Shown here: piece by piece, positions 9,355 through 18,231 of the stretch | Layout: every line of letters begins with the position of its first letter | How positions within the stretch are numbered: position 1 is the first letter of the stretch | Origin: Nostoc sp. FACHB-892 | GTDB taxonomy: Bacteria; Cyanobacteriota; Cyanobacteriia; Cyanobacteriales; Nostocaceae | NCBI RefSeq assembly: GCF_014698795.1 | Contig: NZ_JACJTR010000033.1 | Coordinates: 1-64,000 of the forward strand | Length of the DNA: 64,000 nt | Reading direction: 5' to 3' | The notes under the pieces: generated by a model | What the model was told of the DNA's origin: nothing | The model's input: the letters and a program-made list of their open reading frames with translations, nothing else | The model's database searches: none | Made by a program: the position numbers and the translations under genes

Positions 9355-10773
9355 ATGAATTTAGTCTGGCAACGATTTACTTTATCATCTTTACCGCTCA
9401 AAGAATACCTTGCTAGCAGTTACGTACACCGTTTTCTAGTAGGACTGTTAAGCTCTTGGCGGCAAACCAGCATCTTGATTCAGTGGGGAGATGCGATCGC
9501 AGCAGCTTTACTGAGCTTAGTATATGCGCTTGCACCTTTTACTTCGAGTACATTGGTGGGCTTGTTGCTGGTGGCTTGTGTGGGATTTTGGCTGTTGTTG
9601 ACTTTATCTGATGAAGTAACACCAGCAAATGTCTCCTTAGTCACTCCCATTCACTTACTGGTATTGCTCTACTGGGGAATTGCCGCAGTAGCAACAGCAT
9701 TATCACCAGTGAAAAAGGCTGCACTTAATGACTTGGCAACGTTGACCTTGTATTTGCTGCTATTTGCCCTTTGTGCCAGGATACTCAGGTCGCCTCGCCT
9801 CCGATCTTGGATTATCACACTTTATCTGCACATATCGTTAATTGTCAGCGTATATGGGTTGCGGCAATGGTTTTTTGGAGCCACAGCACTGGCAACTTGG
9901 GTTGATCCTGAATCTCCTCTGTCTAAAACAACAAGAGTCTACAGTTATTTAGGCAATCCCAATCTATTGGCTGGATACCTCTTACCAGCAGTAATTTTTA
10001 GCTTGGTGGCAATTTTTGCATGGCAAAGCTGGCTTAAAAAAGCTTTGGCATTAACAATGTTCATTGTAAATACTGCTTGCCTAATCCTCACTTTTAGTCG
10101 TGGCGGGTGGATTGGACTAGTGGTAGCAGTTTTGGCTGTGATGACATTGCTAGTTTATTGGAAAAGCGTAGAAATGCCTCCTTTTTGGCGCACTTGGTCA
10201 ATACCGATTGTCTTAGGAGGTTTGATCGGGGTATTAATACTAGCAGTGATATTTGTAGAGCCTGTGCAGATCCGGGTCTTGAGCATTTTTGCTGATCGCA
10301 AAGATAGCAGTAATAATTTTCGCCGGAATGTCTGGGATGCAGTCTTTGATATGATCCGCGATCGCCCGATTTTCGGCATTGGCCCTGGCCATAATTCTTT
10401 TAATAAAGTTTATCCCCTTTACCAACGCCCTCGTTACACTGCTTTGAGCGCTTATTCTATTTTGTTAGAAGTGGCTGTAGAAACTGGCTTTGTTGGTTTA
10501 GCGTGCTTTCTCTGGCTAATAATCGTCACCTTGAATACGGCATTTCTACAGATGCGACGATTGCGACGATTGAGAAATGTAGAGGGATTTTGGTTAATTG
10601 GAGCGATCGCTATTTTGTTAGGCATGCTAGCTCATGGAACCGTAGATACTGTCTGGTATCGTCCTGAAGTTAATACCCTCTGGTGGCTCATTGTTGCCTT
10701 AATTGCTAGCTATTGGACACCTTTAACTCCAAATCAGACAAATTCATCTAACTTAGAACCAACAGTAAATTAA
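9355..10773 (+). CDS. ictB: IctB family membrane protein (O-antigen ligase-like)
   Basis: Polytopic membrane protein of 472 residues with about ten to twelve hydrophobic segments. IctB was named for a proposed role in inorganic carbon accumulation, but its family is the O-antigen ligase/polymerase (Wzy_C) superfamily and its true function is debated. Typical Wzy_C features are visible: YSYLGNPNLLAGYLLP, LTFSRGGWIGL, and the loop RPIFGIGPGHNSFNKVYP. I chose ATG 9355 (MNLVWQRFTL), the usual N-terminus of the family; an ATG at 9346 is in frame. A good terminator follows. The nearby exopolysaccharide genes make a glycan role plausible. Confidence 0.85.
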   Translation: MNLVWQRFTLSSLPLKEYLASSYVHRFLVGLLSSWRQTSILIQWGDAIAAALLSLVYALAPFTSSTLVGLLLVACVGFWLLLTLSDEVTPANVSLVTPIHLLVLLYWGIAAVATALSPVKKAALNDLATLTLYLLLFALCARILRSPRLRSWIITLYLHISLIVSVYGLRQWFFGATALATWVDPESPLSKTTRVYSYLGNPNLLAGYLLPAVIFSLVAIFAWQSWLKKALALTMFIVNTACLILTFSRGGWIGLVVAVLAVMTLLVYWKSVEMPPFWRTWSIPIVLGGLIGVLILAVIFVEPVQIRVLSIFADRKDSSNNFRRNVWDAVFDMIRDRPIFGIGPGHNSFNKVYPLYQRPRYTALSAYSILLEVAVETGFVGLACFLWLIIVTLNTAFLQMRRLRRLRNVEGFWLIGAIAILLGMLAHGTVDTVWYRPEVNTLWWLIVALIASYWTPLTPNQTNSSNLEPTVN

Positions 10774-11070
10774 CATAATCAAGTTGTCAGTTGTTTTTCT
10801 ACTGAACAACTGACAATTTTGAAATTTTGAATCATCTACTAACAGGTCGGCGGAAATAAACCTACGATTTCATTACAGTCAAAAAGCCGAAAATTAAAGC
10901 CTTTTGACTTTTGAGAGCTAGTTGCTAAACAGCGTAGCTTGCTCCCCAGTAAGGGTACAGGTCAGGAAAACCAACGCTAGTCGGTCATGAGGGAAACTCC
11001 CTTGGCCCTAGCTTCTCGCTTTGAGAGAAGGCCGCACGCGCTGGCTCCTTTTAACTTCCGCCTTGTAGTA
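10774..11070. other. Spacer after ictB
   Basis: Holds the ictB terminator and a repeat-like stretch around 10930-11060 (AGCGTAGCTTGCTCC, CTCGCTTTGAGAGAAGG) of the kind dispersed in Nostoc genomes. No gene seen. Confidence 0.45.
10784..10816 (+). terminator. Rho-independent terminator of ictB
   Basis: Exact 12-bp arms TTGTCAGTTGTT (10784-10795) and AACAACTGACAA (10805-10816) with a nine-base loop, followed by a T-rich stretch, 11 bp after the ictB stop codon. Confidence 0.8.
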
Positions 11071-11361
11071 CTAGTCCCTATAGGTAGTGGCTCCTGGAGC
11101 ATTAGGGTCGCGGTAAGCGGTGGGTTGGTTCTCACTCTTTTTACCAGCCAAACCAGCCAAACCGGCTAGACCAAGTAATCCTAGCCAACCCCAATCAAAA
11201 CCGTTGCGATCGTCGGAAGTGGTCGTTGTGGTCGTTCCTGAAGTAGTATTTGCTCCGGGGTCATTTGTCGTCTGAGCTTGTGCGGATAGAGTTAAAGGTA
11301 AAACTCCTATACTCAAGCTGAGAACACCAGCACTAACAGCTGTAATGAAATTACTTTTCAT
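11071..11361 (-). CDS. WGxxGxxG family exported protein
   Basis: A 96-residue small protein starting at ATG 11361 (MKSNFITAV). It has a signal peptide ending in SAQAQ, a Thr/Ser-rich linker, then DWGWLGLLGLAGLAGLAGKK, which matches the WGxxGxxG C-terminal pattern. After it comes a short tail, ENQPTAYRDPNAPGATTYRD, with a duplicated YRD. Such tags are suspected sorting or membrane-anchoring signals, with no proven enzyme. The cyanoexosortase 5.6 kb away is a possible but unproven partner. Confidence 0.75.
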   Translation of the reverse strand: MKSNFITAVSAGVLSLSIGVLPLTLSAQAQTTNDPGANTTSGTTTTTTSDDRNGFDWGWLGLLGLAGLAGLAGKKSENQPTAYRDPNAPGATTYRD

Positions 11362-11542
11362 AAGTTGTGACAATTCCTTATGCCATCCGAAGTTACCTAC
11401 CACTTTATCGATTCCCAACCTAAAGAAAATCAATCTGTGGCTATAAACTAGGAATTTTCACAACTCACGCTGTGGACATACAACATACTTCTTACAGCAA
11501 TGGGTTTCTCACTCTGGTGTGGTAGTTTAGCGGCATTAACGC

Positions 11543-12010
11543 TCAATAGTTTTTCATTGCCCGTTGAATGTCACGCTGGTCTTGGCGTCGTTTCAGGTCT
11601 TCTCGCTTATCGTGGAGCTTTTTACCTTTGCCAAGGGCTATACTTACTTTTACCCAGCCGCGTTTGAGATACATTTTTAAAGGGATTAAAGTTAAACCCT
11701 GCTGTTCTACTGTGCCAATTAGCTTGCGAAGTTCTTTGCGATGCAACAGCAGCTTGCGTGTACGCCGTGGTTCATGATTAAAATATTGTCCACTAGCGTT
11801 ATAAGGCGAGATATGCACATTGATCAACCATGCTTCACCATTGCGAAGCAAAGCATAGCCATCTTGAAGATTGACTTTACCCGCACGAATCGACTTAACC
11901 TCGGTTCCCGTCAACTCGATTCCAGCTTCGTAAGTTTCTAGAATTTCATACAAATAACGGGCTTGGCGGTTGTCGCTAATAACTTTGTAACTGTCGCTCT
12001 TGTCGCTCAT
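11543..12010 (-). CDS. smpB: SsrA-binding protein SmpB
   Basis: Small basic RNA-binding protein of 155 residues needed for tmRNA-mediated ribosome rescue. The full family signature is present: NRQARYLYEILETYEAGIEL, GTEVKSIRAGKVNLQDGYA, the RTRKLLLHRKEL motif and the basic C-terminal tail KLHDKREDLKRRQ that inserts in the mRNA channel. The length is normal. It is divergent from the response regulator gene, with a 640-bp spacer between them. No tmRNA gene was seen in the window. Confidence 0.97.
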   Translation of the reverse strand: MSDKSDSYKVISDNRQARYLYEILETYEAGIELTGTEVKSIRAGKVNLQDGYALLRNGEAWLINVHISPYNASGQYFNHEPRRTRKLLLHRKELRKLIGTVEQQGLTLIPLKMYLKRGWVKVSIALGKGKKLHDKREDLKRRQDQRDIQRAMKNY

Positions 12011-12649
12011 TGATAATTTTGTGTGCTTTAAATGTACCTAAAAAATTATTTGGATTGGCTTGTTAATTATAGGCTGTATCTTAGAACCGCTATAAATTCT
12101 GAACTGTATATCACTAATTTAGCTTTTATAAGTTCAAAATTAAGAGTTTTATCGCAACTTTAAGTTACCTGATCCCAATTACCTGTGAGGTTGAATAGAA
12201 AAATTAGCTTAAGCTCCAAGTCTGACGAGGCCCGATTTTGTGTAGTTTTACAAATAATTGGTATGACGCCAATAATTATTAGTGATTGACTAAGGATTAA
12301 TTACAAGGCACAAAGAAAGGATACTTATACTTACTTAGTTTTTAAGCAATTATTAATTATGTCAATATTAATTTACACTATGGTAAGCATTTGCTCTACC
12401 TTATTGATGAGTTGTTACAAATTACCAAGTTTTCTGTGCCTCCCAAGCGTACGGAGTCAAAGGTGAGTTTAAATTCCTTAATCCTTCCTAAGGATTTAAG
12501 ATTTATTTTATAAATCACCCTTGAAGGCATTCATTACCTGGTAATCCTGTCATAGTATGAAACATAAGAACACTATTCTTGCCTGTGTTCACTGATGAAG
12601 CGCGTAGAAGCAAATTTCTGAGTAAAAAAATGCTAGGGGTGTATTGTCC
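12011..12649. other. Long divergent spacer between smpB and a response regulator
   Basis: About 640 bp. It contains an imperfect hairpin near 12476-12506 (CCTTAATCCTT, then AAGGATTTAAG). I see no ORF with coding character and no tRNA. A long leader or small RNA is possible but not shown by sequence. Confidence 0.4.
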
Positions 12650-13333
12650 ATGCCCTTGACGATCCTTGTAGTGGATGATGATTTGGGCACTCGTCTGTCT
12701 GTTAGCGACTATCTTGAACTGTCTGGCTACTCAGTGATCACGGCTAATGACGGTCAAGAGGCTTTGGTTATGGTGGATGAGTATCATCCTGATTTGATTG
12801 TTACGGATATCGTTATGCCACAGATGAATGGTTATGAACTAGTGCGTCGGGTGCGTCAACAACCAGTGTTTCGGTTATTGCCTGTCATTTTATTAACAGC
12901 CCGAACGAAGACCCAAGAAAGAATTTTGGGCTACCAATCAGGGTGTGATTTATACTTACCCAAGCCTTTTGAATTGGAAGAGTTAGCAGCAGCAATCCGC
13001 AATCTTTTGGAGCGATCGCAAATTATTCAATCGGAGTACCGATTTTCTCATAAAGAGAGTTTGGGCATTTCCGCCTCGACAAAAGCGGCGGATGCCCATA
13101 ATTCTCTGTCCACTCAAATTCATAAATCCCATCTGCACTCATCCCTAACTCATAGAGAACAGGAAGTCTTAGAGTTATTGACTCATGGTCTTTCTAATGC
13201 CGATATGGGTCATCAGCTACACCTGAGTCCTCGCACAGTGGAAAAGTACGTCAGCAGTTTATTGAGAAAAACCTCAACCAGCAACCGAGCAGAATTAGTG
13301 CGTTTTGCGATGAAGCATGGTTTGGTGGAATAA
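12650..13333 (+). CDS. NarL/LuxR-type response regulator
   Basis: Two-component transcription factor of 227 residues from ATG 12650; an in-frame TTG lies 6 bp upstream. The receiver domain (about 1-120) has the acidic pair in VVDDD, phospho-acceptor Asp53 in LIVTDIVMPQMNG and the conserved Lys in LPKPF. A linker (about 125-160) precedes a LuxR helix-turn-helix (LTHREQEVLELLTHGLSN, LSPRTVEKYVSSLLRK) to the end. No kinase gene is adjacent, so the cognate sensor is unknown. Confidence 0.92.
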   Translation: MPLTILVVDDDLGTRLSVSDYLELSGYSVITANDGQEALVMVDEYHPDLIVTDIVMPQMNGYELVRRVRQQPVFRLLPVILLTARTKTQERILGYQSGCDLYLPKPFELEELAAAIRNLLERSQIIQSEYRFSHKESLGISASTKAADAHNSLSTQIHKSHLHSSLTHREQEVLELLTHGLSNADMGHQLHLSPRTVEKYVSSLLRKTSTSNRAELVRFAMKHGLVE

Positions 13334-13338
13334 AAAAA

Positions 13339-13410
13339 TGAGGAGTTAAAAGTGAGGAGTGAGGAATTAAAACTCCTAACTCCTAGCTCCTAACTCCTAA
13401 CTCCTAACTT
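13339..13410. repeat. Inverted heptad array between convergent genes
   Basis: GAGGAGTTA-type heptads on the left face TAACTCC-type heptads on the right, so the transcript folds as a long hairpin. It sits 5 bp after the response regulator stop and overlaps the last codons of the phosphatase gene, where it supplies VRS and the stop. It probably acts as a bidirectional terminator. Confidence 0.6.
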
Positions 13411-13867
13411 TTGTGAGCAGACCTTCACAAGCATCAATGAGTAAATCAATAACCTGATTAAATCCCTCTTGGCCGCCGTAATAGGGATCTGGAACTTCCT
13501 TTAGGGTGTGCCGAGAGCAAAACTCGCACATCAAACGCACTTTATGCTGATACTGCTTAGTTTGATCAAGAGCGATGATGTTCTCATAATTTTCCTGATC
13601 CATCGCTAAAATTAAATCAAAGTCTTGAAAGTCTGACTTTTGAAACTGGCGTGCTTGACCACGCAGTTTAATTCCCAACTTTGTAGCAGCCGCAGCACTC
13701 ATGCGTCTGTCAGGTGGGCTACCAATGTGATAACTAGATGTACCAGCTGAGTCACAGAGGATGTGTTCGTTCAAGCCAGCCTGCTCAATTAGATGATTCA
13801 TAATGTTTTCTGCCGATGGCGATCGGCAGATGTTACCTAAGCAGACAAATAACAACTTGTAAGCCAT
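13397..13867 (-). CDS. Low-molecular-weight protein-tyrosine phosphatase
   Basis: Cytosolic phosphatase of 156 residues from ATG 13867 (MAYKLLFVCLGNICRS). The P-loop CLGNICRS gives the catalytic Cys9 and Arg15, and the general acid Asp lies in VPDPYYGG. Such enzymes often reverse BY-kinase phosphorylation of polysaccharide export proteins, but no such link is shown by position here. The last three codons and the stop fall inside a heptad repeat, so the C-terminus was probably reshaped by the repeat. Confidence 0.93.
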   Translation of the reverse strand: MAYKLLFVCLGNICRSPSAENIMNHLIEQAGLNEHILCDSAGTSSYHIGSPPDRRMSAAAATKLGIKLRGQARQFQKSDFQDFDLILAMDQENYENIIALDQTKQYQHKVRLMCEFCSRHTLKEVPDPYYGGQEGFNQVIDLLIDACEGLLTKVRS

Positions 13868-13892
13868 AGATATTTTCTGTCTTTTGTCAAGA

Positions 13893-13937
13893 GTCAAAAG
13901 TCATTTGACCAATGAGCAATGACTAATGACTTTTGAC
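13893..13937 (-). terminator. Perfect 13-bp inverted repeat after ybaB
   Basis: Arms GTCAAAAGTCATT (13893-13905) and AATGACTTTTGAC (13925-13937) are exact complements. The hairpin starts at the stop codon of the YbaB gene and ends 26 bp before the phosphatase start. It belongs to the TCATTNG-type heptad family seen in many spacers here. Confidence 0.55.
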
Positions 13938-14284
13938 TAAAATCCAGGAAGTTCCAGTCCACTGGTCAAATCTTCCATGCGTTCCCGCATTGTTGCAGTG
14001 GACTTGTTGTAGGCTTCTTTCATTGCTACCGTTACGAGATCAGAAAGTACTTCTGCACCTTCCCCTAGAGCATCTGGAGAAATTTCTACCCGCTTGGGTT
14101 CTTGGTTCCCACTTACAATCACCTTGACTAGACCACCGCCAGATTCTCCTTGAATCTCCATTTGCTCCAATTCTTCTTGGAGTCGCTTTGCACCTTCTTG
14201 AACTTGCTGTGCTTTTTTAAAAGCTTCGGCTAGTTCCTTCATTTTTCCTAAGCCAAAGCCGAATCCCTGTCCTTTTCCTGTCAT
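13937..14284 (-). CDS. YbaB/EbfC family nucleoid-associated protein
   Basis: Small DNA-binding protein of 115 residues. The family core is clear: [63 protein letters not shown] in order, with a Gly-rich N-terminus ([11 protein letters not shown]). YbaB dimers coat DNA with little sequence preference. The gene lies between murB and the phosphatase on the same strand but is separated by hairpin-forming repeats on both sides. Confidence 0.93.
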   Translation of the reverse strand: MTGKGQGFGFGLGKMKELAEAFKKAQQVQEGAKRLQEELEQMEIQGESGGGLVKVIVSGNQEPKRVEISPDALGEGAEVLSDLVTVAMKEAYNKSTATMRERMEDLTSGLELPGF

Positions 14285-14384
14285 AATTATATTTACGCTT
14301 GTGCGTTGAATAACAAATCAAATTCAATTATAGATGCGGTAAGTAATTTGCCTATTTTTTTACTAATAATTAATGCGTCATAGA

Positions 14385-14502
14385 ATGGGGAGTGGGGAGT
14401 AGGGAGTAGGGAATAGGGTATCAGTTATTTCTCTCTGCCTGCCCTGCTTCCCTTTTCCCTGATTCCCCACTCACCACTCCCTACTCCCCATTCCCTATCC
14501 AC
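14385..14502. repeat. Inverted heptad array between murB and ybaB
   Basis: GGGGAGTAGGGAGTAGGGA heptads on the left (about 14388-14417) face CCCTACTCCCCATTCCC heptads on the right (about 14466-14500). The pair can fold into a long hairpin and may terminate murB transcription. Confidence 0.55.
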
Positions 14503-15496
14503 AAGCACCTTGAAACTCTCCGAGCATTTTGACTTCTGGCTCTAAATTAATAGACCAACGTTCTTGTACCTGATGTTGGATGTGGCGAATGAGGCAAAAA
14601 ATATCACTAGCTTTTGCCCCACCCCGGTTAACGATAAAATTAGCATGAAGTAGTGCTACTTGCGCTCCACCAATTTGGTAGCCTTTCAGACCAGTTTGTT
14701 CAATTAACCAGCCAGCACTATAAGGTTTGGGATTGCGGAATACACTCCCACAGCTAGGGAAGTTGTATGGTTGGGTGCTTAACCGATGCTTTTTGTGTTC
14801 TTTAGTGATTGCCACAACTTTTGCTGGGTCTGCACCTGGCGCGAGTTGTAAGGTGGCTTGGGTGACTATGCGATCGCCACCTTGCAATAATGAAGTTCGA
14901 TAGCCATAACCTAACTGATCGGCGGTAAGAGTTTCCAGCGTACCATCGGGTGAAAGTACCTCGGCACTAACTAACATATCTGCGATACAGTTATTATGTG
15001 CCCCTGCATTCATCACCACTGCACCTCCGGCTGTTCCAGGGATACCAACAGCCCACTCCAATCCTTCCCACCCTAACTCTGCTGCCGCCAATGCCAAGCT
15101 AGGAATTGATTCTCCAGCAGCAACAGTTAATTGACCGGTTTGGGGGTCAAAGTTGCTGAAGCGGAGATGACGAGTGGCAATGACTAAGCCTGATATGCCG
15201 CGATCGCTCACTAGCAGGTTAGAACCTGCTCCTAGTGTTGTTACCTTTAAATCACGTTCTTTTGCGTATTTAAGACTTGCTTGCAGTGCTTCTAAGTTTC
15301 GGGGGGCAACATACAAATCAGCTGCTCCCCCAACTCGATAGGAAGTAAACGCTGACAAGCAAGCCTGGGGCTTGATCGTACAATCAGTATTAGGTAAGTA
15401 AATAACTTCACTGTCCACCGAATTAACCGTTTGATGTTTCTTTGTATTCAAAGCAGAAACTGTGCAGACGTTTCCAGCTGCCTGGGAAATGGTCAT
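14495..15496 (-). CDS. murB: UDP-N-acetylenolpyruvoylglucosamine reductase MurB
   Basis: FAD enzyme that reduces UDP-GlcNAc-enolpyruvate to UDP-MurNAc with NADPH in peptidoglycan synthesis; 333 residues, cytosolic. The FAD-binding signatures are [15 protein letters not shown] and [17 protein letters not shown]. The proton donor Ser lies in SCGSVFRNP, and the C-terminal Glu in [10 protein letters not shown]. The first 35 residues are extra relative to short family members. It follows murC on the same strand, 124 bp downstream, so the two are likely cotranscribed. Confidence 0.97.
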   Translation of the reverse strand: MTISQAAGNVCTVSALNTKKHQTVNSVDSEVIYLPNTDCTIKPQACLSAFTSYRVGGAADLYVAPRNLEALQASLKYAKERDLKVTTLGAGSNLLVSDRGISGLVIATRHLRFSNFDPQTGQLTVAAGESIPSLALAAAELGWEGLEWAVGIPGTAGGAVVMNAGAHNNCIADMLVSAEVLSPDGTLETLTADQLGYGYRTSLLQGGDRIVTQATLQLAPGADPAKVVAITKEHKKHRLSTQPYNFPSCGSVFRNPKPYSAGWLIEQTGLKGYQIGGAQVALLHANFIVNRGGAKASDIFCLIRHIQHQVQERWSINLEPEVKMLGEFQGACG

Positions 15497-15620
15497 CTTT
15501 ACTTTTTTTGGGTAAAATTTTTACGTTTATTTACCGCAAAGATACGGTAATAGAGTTCACAAATGAAACCGTTGCTAGAAGAGTGCTTTGTTCAGAAATA
15601 AAACTTCGCAAAGTTTCCAC

Positions 15621-17084
15621 TTAAGATGTGGCTTTAGCAGGTTCGCAAAGTGTCGTAATTATTTCAGGAATAACCTGATTCAAGTTCCCAGCCCCTAAAA
15701 ACAGCGCCAAGTCTCCTGGGCGTAGTGTTTGCAGCAAGAACTCACACACTGAGGATAAAGTTGGTTGATAAACTACAGGAGAATGCTGTTTAGCAATTTC
15801 CGCCGCTAGATGTTCGCCAGTAATTTGCCCTAAATTGGGTTCACCTGCACTGTAAATATCAGTCAGCACAACCAAATCAGCATGAGTAAACGACTCGGCA
15901 AATTCTTCTAAAAATGTGAGTGTCCGGCTATAGCGATGGGGTTGGAAGATTGCAACTACTCTTTGTCCTGGTCTTGCCTGTAAACGTGCTGCGGCAAGAG
16001 TAGCGCGAATCTCGCTGGGATGATGAGCATAGTCATCAATGAAGGTAATACCATCAACTTCACCTCGGAACTCAAAGCGACGTCTTGCTCCTTCAAAGGT
16101 GGCAATACCTTTAGCGATTTCTCCAAATTCTAAGCCCAAGGCGCGACCAACGGCCACTGCTGCTAAGGCATTACTGAGATTGTGCCGACTGAGCAGCCGC
16201 AATTTCAACACGCCCAAAGCTTTGCCTCTTTCCCAAACTAGAGCCGTGGTGCCATCAGCACGATAATCAATATTAGTAACGGTATAGTCAGCGTCTGTAT
16301 CTGAATGTAAACTGTAGCTGATTGTAGGTTGCAAGCGATCGCGCACTGTAGGACAGTCAATGCTACCTATCAACGTTTTACAACTTTGAGCAAACGTCTG
16401 AAAGATGTCAATTACTTCTTCTAATGTATCGTAATGGTCAGGATGATCGAGTTCAATATTGGTGATGATGCCAATCTCTGGAGCGTGTTTTACCAAGGAA
16501 CCATCAGATTCATCTGCTTCGGCTACCAAATATTGGCTTTGTCCCAATCGAGCATTACCTTCCCAAGCATTGACTTCGCCACCAACTAAAATCGTTGGGT
16601 CTAGGCCAGCTTCTAAAAGCATATAGCCAATCATGCTACTGGTTGTAGTTTTGCCGTGTGTTCCTGCCACTGCAATACTGTGGTAATCGGCAATCAAAGC
16701 TGCTAGTACATCTGAACGATGAAAAATTGGGCAACCTAGTTCTAGTGCTGCTTTGTATTCTAAATTATTTGTGTTAATTGCTGTTGAACAAATGACTTGA
16801 GGTAGTTTTGACTTAGTATCAGCAGGTAATTGTTCTTGTGAATTTAATACTACTGCATTAACTAATACTTGAGGGCGAAAGAATTCAAGATTGCTTGCCT
16901 CTTGTCTACCAAAAATATGAGCGCCGATAGATTCCAATTTGTGCGTAATGTGGTTAGGACGAAGATCCGAACCTGATACTGGAAATTGACGCTTGGCAAG
17001 AACGTATGCCAGAGCAGACATACCTATGCCGCCGATACCAATGAAATGAAATGGTCTACCACTAAAATCTACAGAATTAGTCAT
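15621..17084 (-). CDS. murC: UDP-N-acetylmuramate--L-alanine ligase MurC
   Basis: ATP-dependent ligase that adds L-Ala to UDP-MurNAc; 487 residues. The N-terminal Rossmann domain begins HFIGIGGIGMSALA. The ATP P-loop is AGTHGKTTTSSM, the central Mur-ligase motif is EADESDGSL, and the C-terminal domain has DDYAHHPSEI. Length and motif order are typical. It is upstream of murB and divergent from nadD. Confidence 0.98.
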   Translation of the reverse strand: MTNSVDFSGRPFHFIGIGGIGMSALAYVLAKRQFPVSGSDLRPNHITHKLESIGAHIFGRQEASNLEFFRPQVLVNAVVLNSQEQLPADTKSKLPQVICSTAINTNNLEYKAALELGCPIFHRSDVLAALIADYHSIAVAGTHGKTTTSSMIGYMLLEAGLDPTILVGGEVNAWEGNARLGQSQYLVAEADESDGSLVKHAPEIGIITNIELDHPDHYDTLEEVIDIFQTFAQSCKTLIGSIDCPTVRDRLQPTISYSLHSDTDADYTVTNIDYRADGTTALVWERGKALGVLKLRLLSRHNLSNALAAVAVGRALGLEFGEIAKGIATFEGARRRFEFRGEVDGITFIDDYAHHPSEIRATLAAARLQARPGQRVVAIFQPHRYSRTLTFLEEFAESFTHADLVVLTDIYSAGEPNLGQITGEHLAAEIAKQHSPVVYQPTLSSVCEFLLQTLRPGDLALFLGAGNLNQVIPEIITTLCEPAKATS

Positions 17085-17488
17085 TTCTTGCTCCTTTTAC
17101 ACCACACCACACCATGAATCACAAATGACACGCGTATCATAACAGGAATTTGATTTTTACCGTAACTAGCTCCTATATCATGTTTATGTTTAATGCCCAA
17201 ATGATGATTCCGCTTTGGTTTTCCTTGTTCAGAATGATTTTACCTTGGTTGGAGGTTTTTGCTATTTCTGAACTGTTGTTAAGATTATTCTGAAAATTTT
17301 GACCGCATCGGGAAAGAAATTCTTGTAATGTCAAATACATATTTTTGACTACCTTACTGGAATTGGCTACATCATACATTGTTAGTGAAACTGATTTTAA
17401 ATTGCATCAAGTTTAGGACTGAATTGAGTACAATAGTACATTGGTAATGAAACTATTTTTCAATTGCATAAAACCCAGGCATAACTGG
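17085..17488. other. Divergent spacer murC/nadD
   Basis: About 400 bp of AT-rich DNA containing an open minus-strand frame of 68 codons (17173-17379) with no recognisable motif or convincing ribosome-binding site. I leave it uncalled. Promoters for both directions must lie here. Confidence 0.4.
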
Positions 17489-18115
17489 ATGCAGCAATTA
17501 GCAATTTTTGGTGGCACATTTGATCCAATTCATTGGGGACACCTGCTCGTAGCCGAGACAGCTTTGCATCAAGTATCCCTTGAAAAGGTAATTTGGGTGC
17601 CATCCCTAAATCCTCCTCACAAAAAAGCAGCTTTGTTTGAGCATCGTGTAGCAATGCTGCAATTAGCCATAAAAGATAACCCAGCGTTTACCGCCTCACT
17701 AGTGGAGGCAAATCGCTCTGGGACTTCCTATGCCATGAACACGCTGAAGGATTTATCTGCTTCTTACCCAAATACTCACTGGTACTGGATTGTGGGCTTG
17801 GATACTTTCCAAACCTTACCCCGTTGGTACCGTGGACACGAACTAGCACAAATGTGTGATTGGTTAATCGCACCCCGACTGCTAGGTGGTGAGACTATAA
17901 CTCAAAGCAAATTAATCTGCAAGCAAGTAGAGGAACAACTCAAAGAGCAATCACATACCATTCACTGGCAACTCTTAGATATACCTTTAGTAGGAGTTTC
18001 GTCAAGTCTAATTCGCAAATTTTGCTGCGATCGCCAGTCAATTCGTTATTTAGTCCCGGAAACGGTTAGATCATATATCACTAACAACAATCTCTACTCG
18101 AACAAATCTGAATAA
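17489..18115 (+). CDS. nadD: Nicotinate-nucleotide adenylyltransferase NadD
   Basis: Adenylyltransferase that makes nicotinic acid adenine dinucleotide in NAD synthesis; 208 residues from ATG 17489 (MQQLAIFGGTFDP). The nucleotidyltransferase signature GGTFDPIHWGHL binds ATP, and the second motif is the C-terminal GVSSSLIRK (ISSTxIR type). The frame is open 16 codons further upstream but those residues do not fit the family. A gap of 116 bp separates it from gap2 on the same strand. Confidence 0.94.
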   Translation: MQQLAIFGGTFDPIHWGHLLVAETALHQVSLEKVIWVPSLNPPHKKAALFEHRVAMLQLAIKDNPAFTASLVEANRSGTSYAMNTLKDLSASYPNTHWYWIVGLDTFQTLPRWYRGHELAQMCDWLIAPRLLGGETITQSKLICKQVEEQLKEQSHTIHWQLLDIPLVGVSSSLIRKFCCDRQSIRYLVPETVRSYITNNNLYSNKSE

Positions 18116-18231
18116 ATTATGTGTTTTTTTATTGATCTAACACTTTATCGTTAAAAGTGCCCCCCCCCTTTGCGATATGATTGGGGTCAACGATATCAAC
18201 ATATAAGCATAAATACAGAGGGCAAGACACT

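Noticed and set aside
17173-17379. 68-codon minus-strand frame between murC and nadD
   Set aside because: Asn/Ile-rich composition typical of spacer DNA, no convincing start signal, and it would occupy the divergent promoter region.
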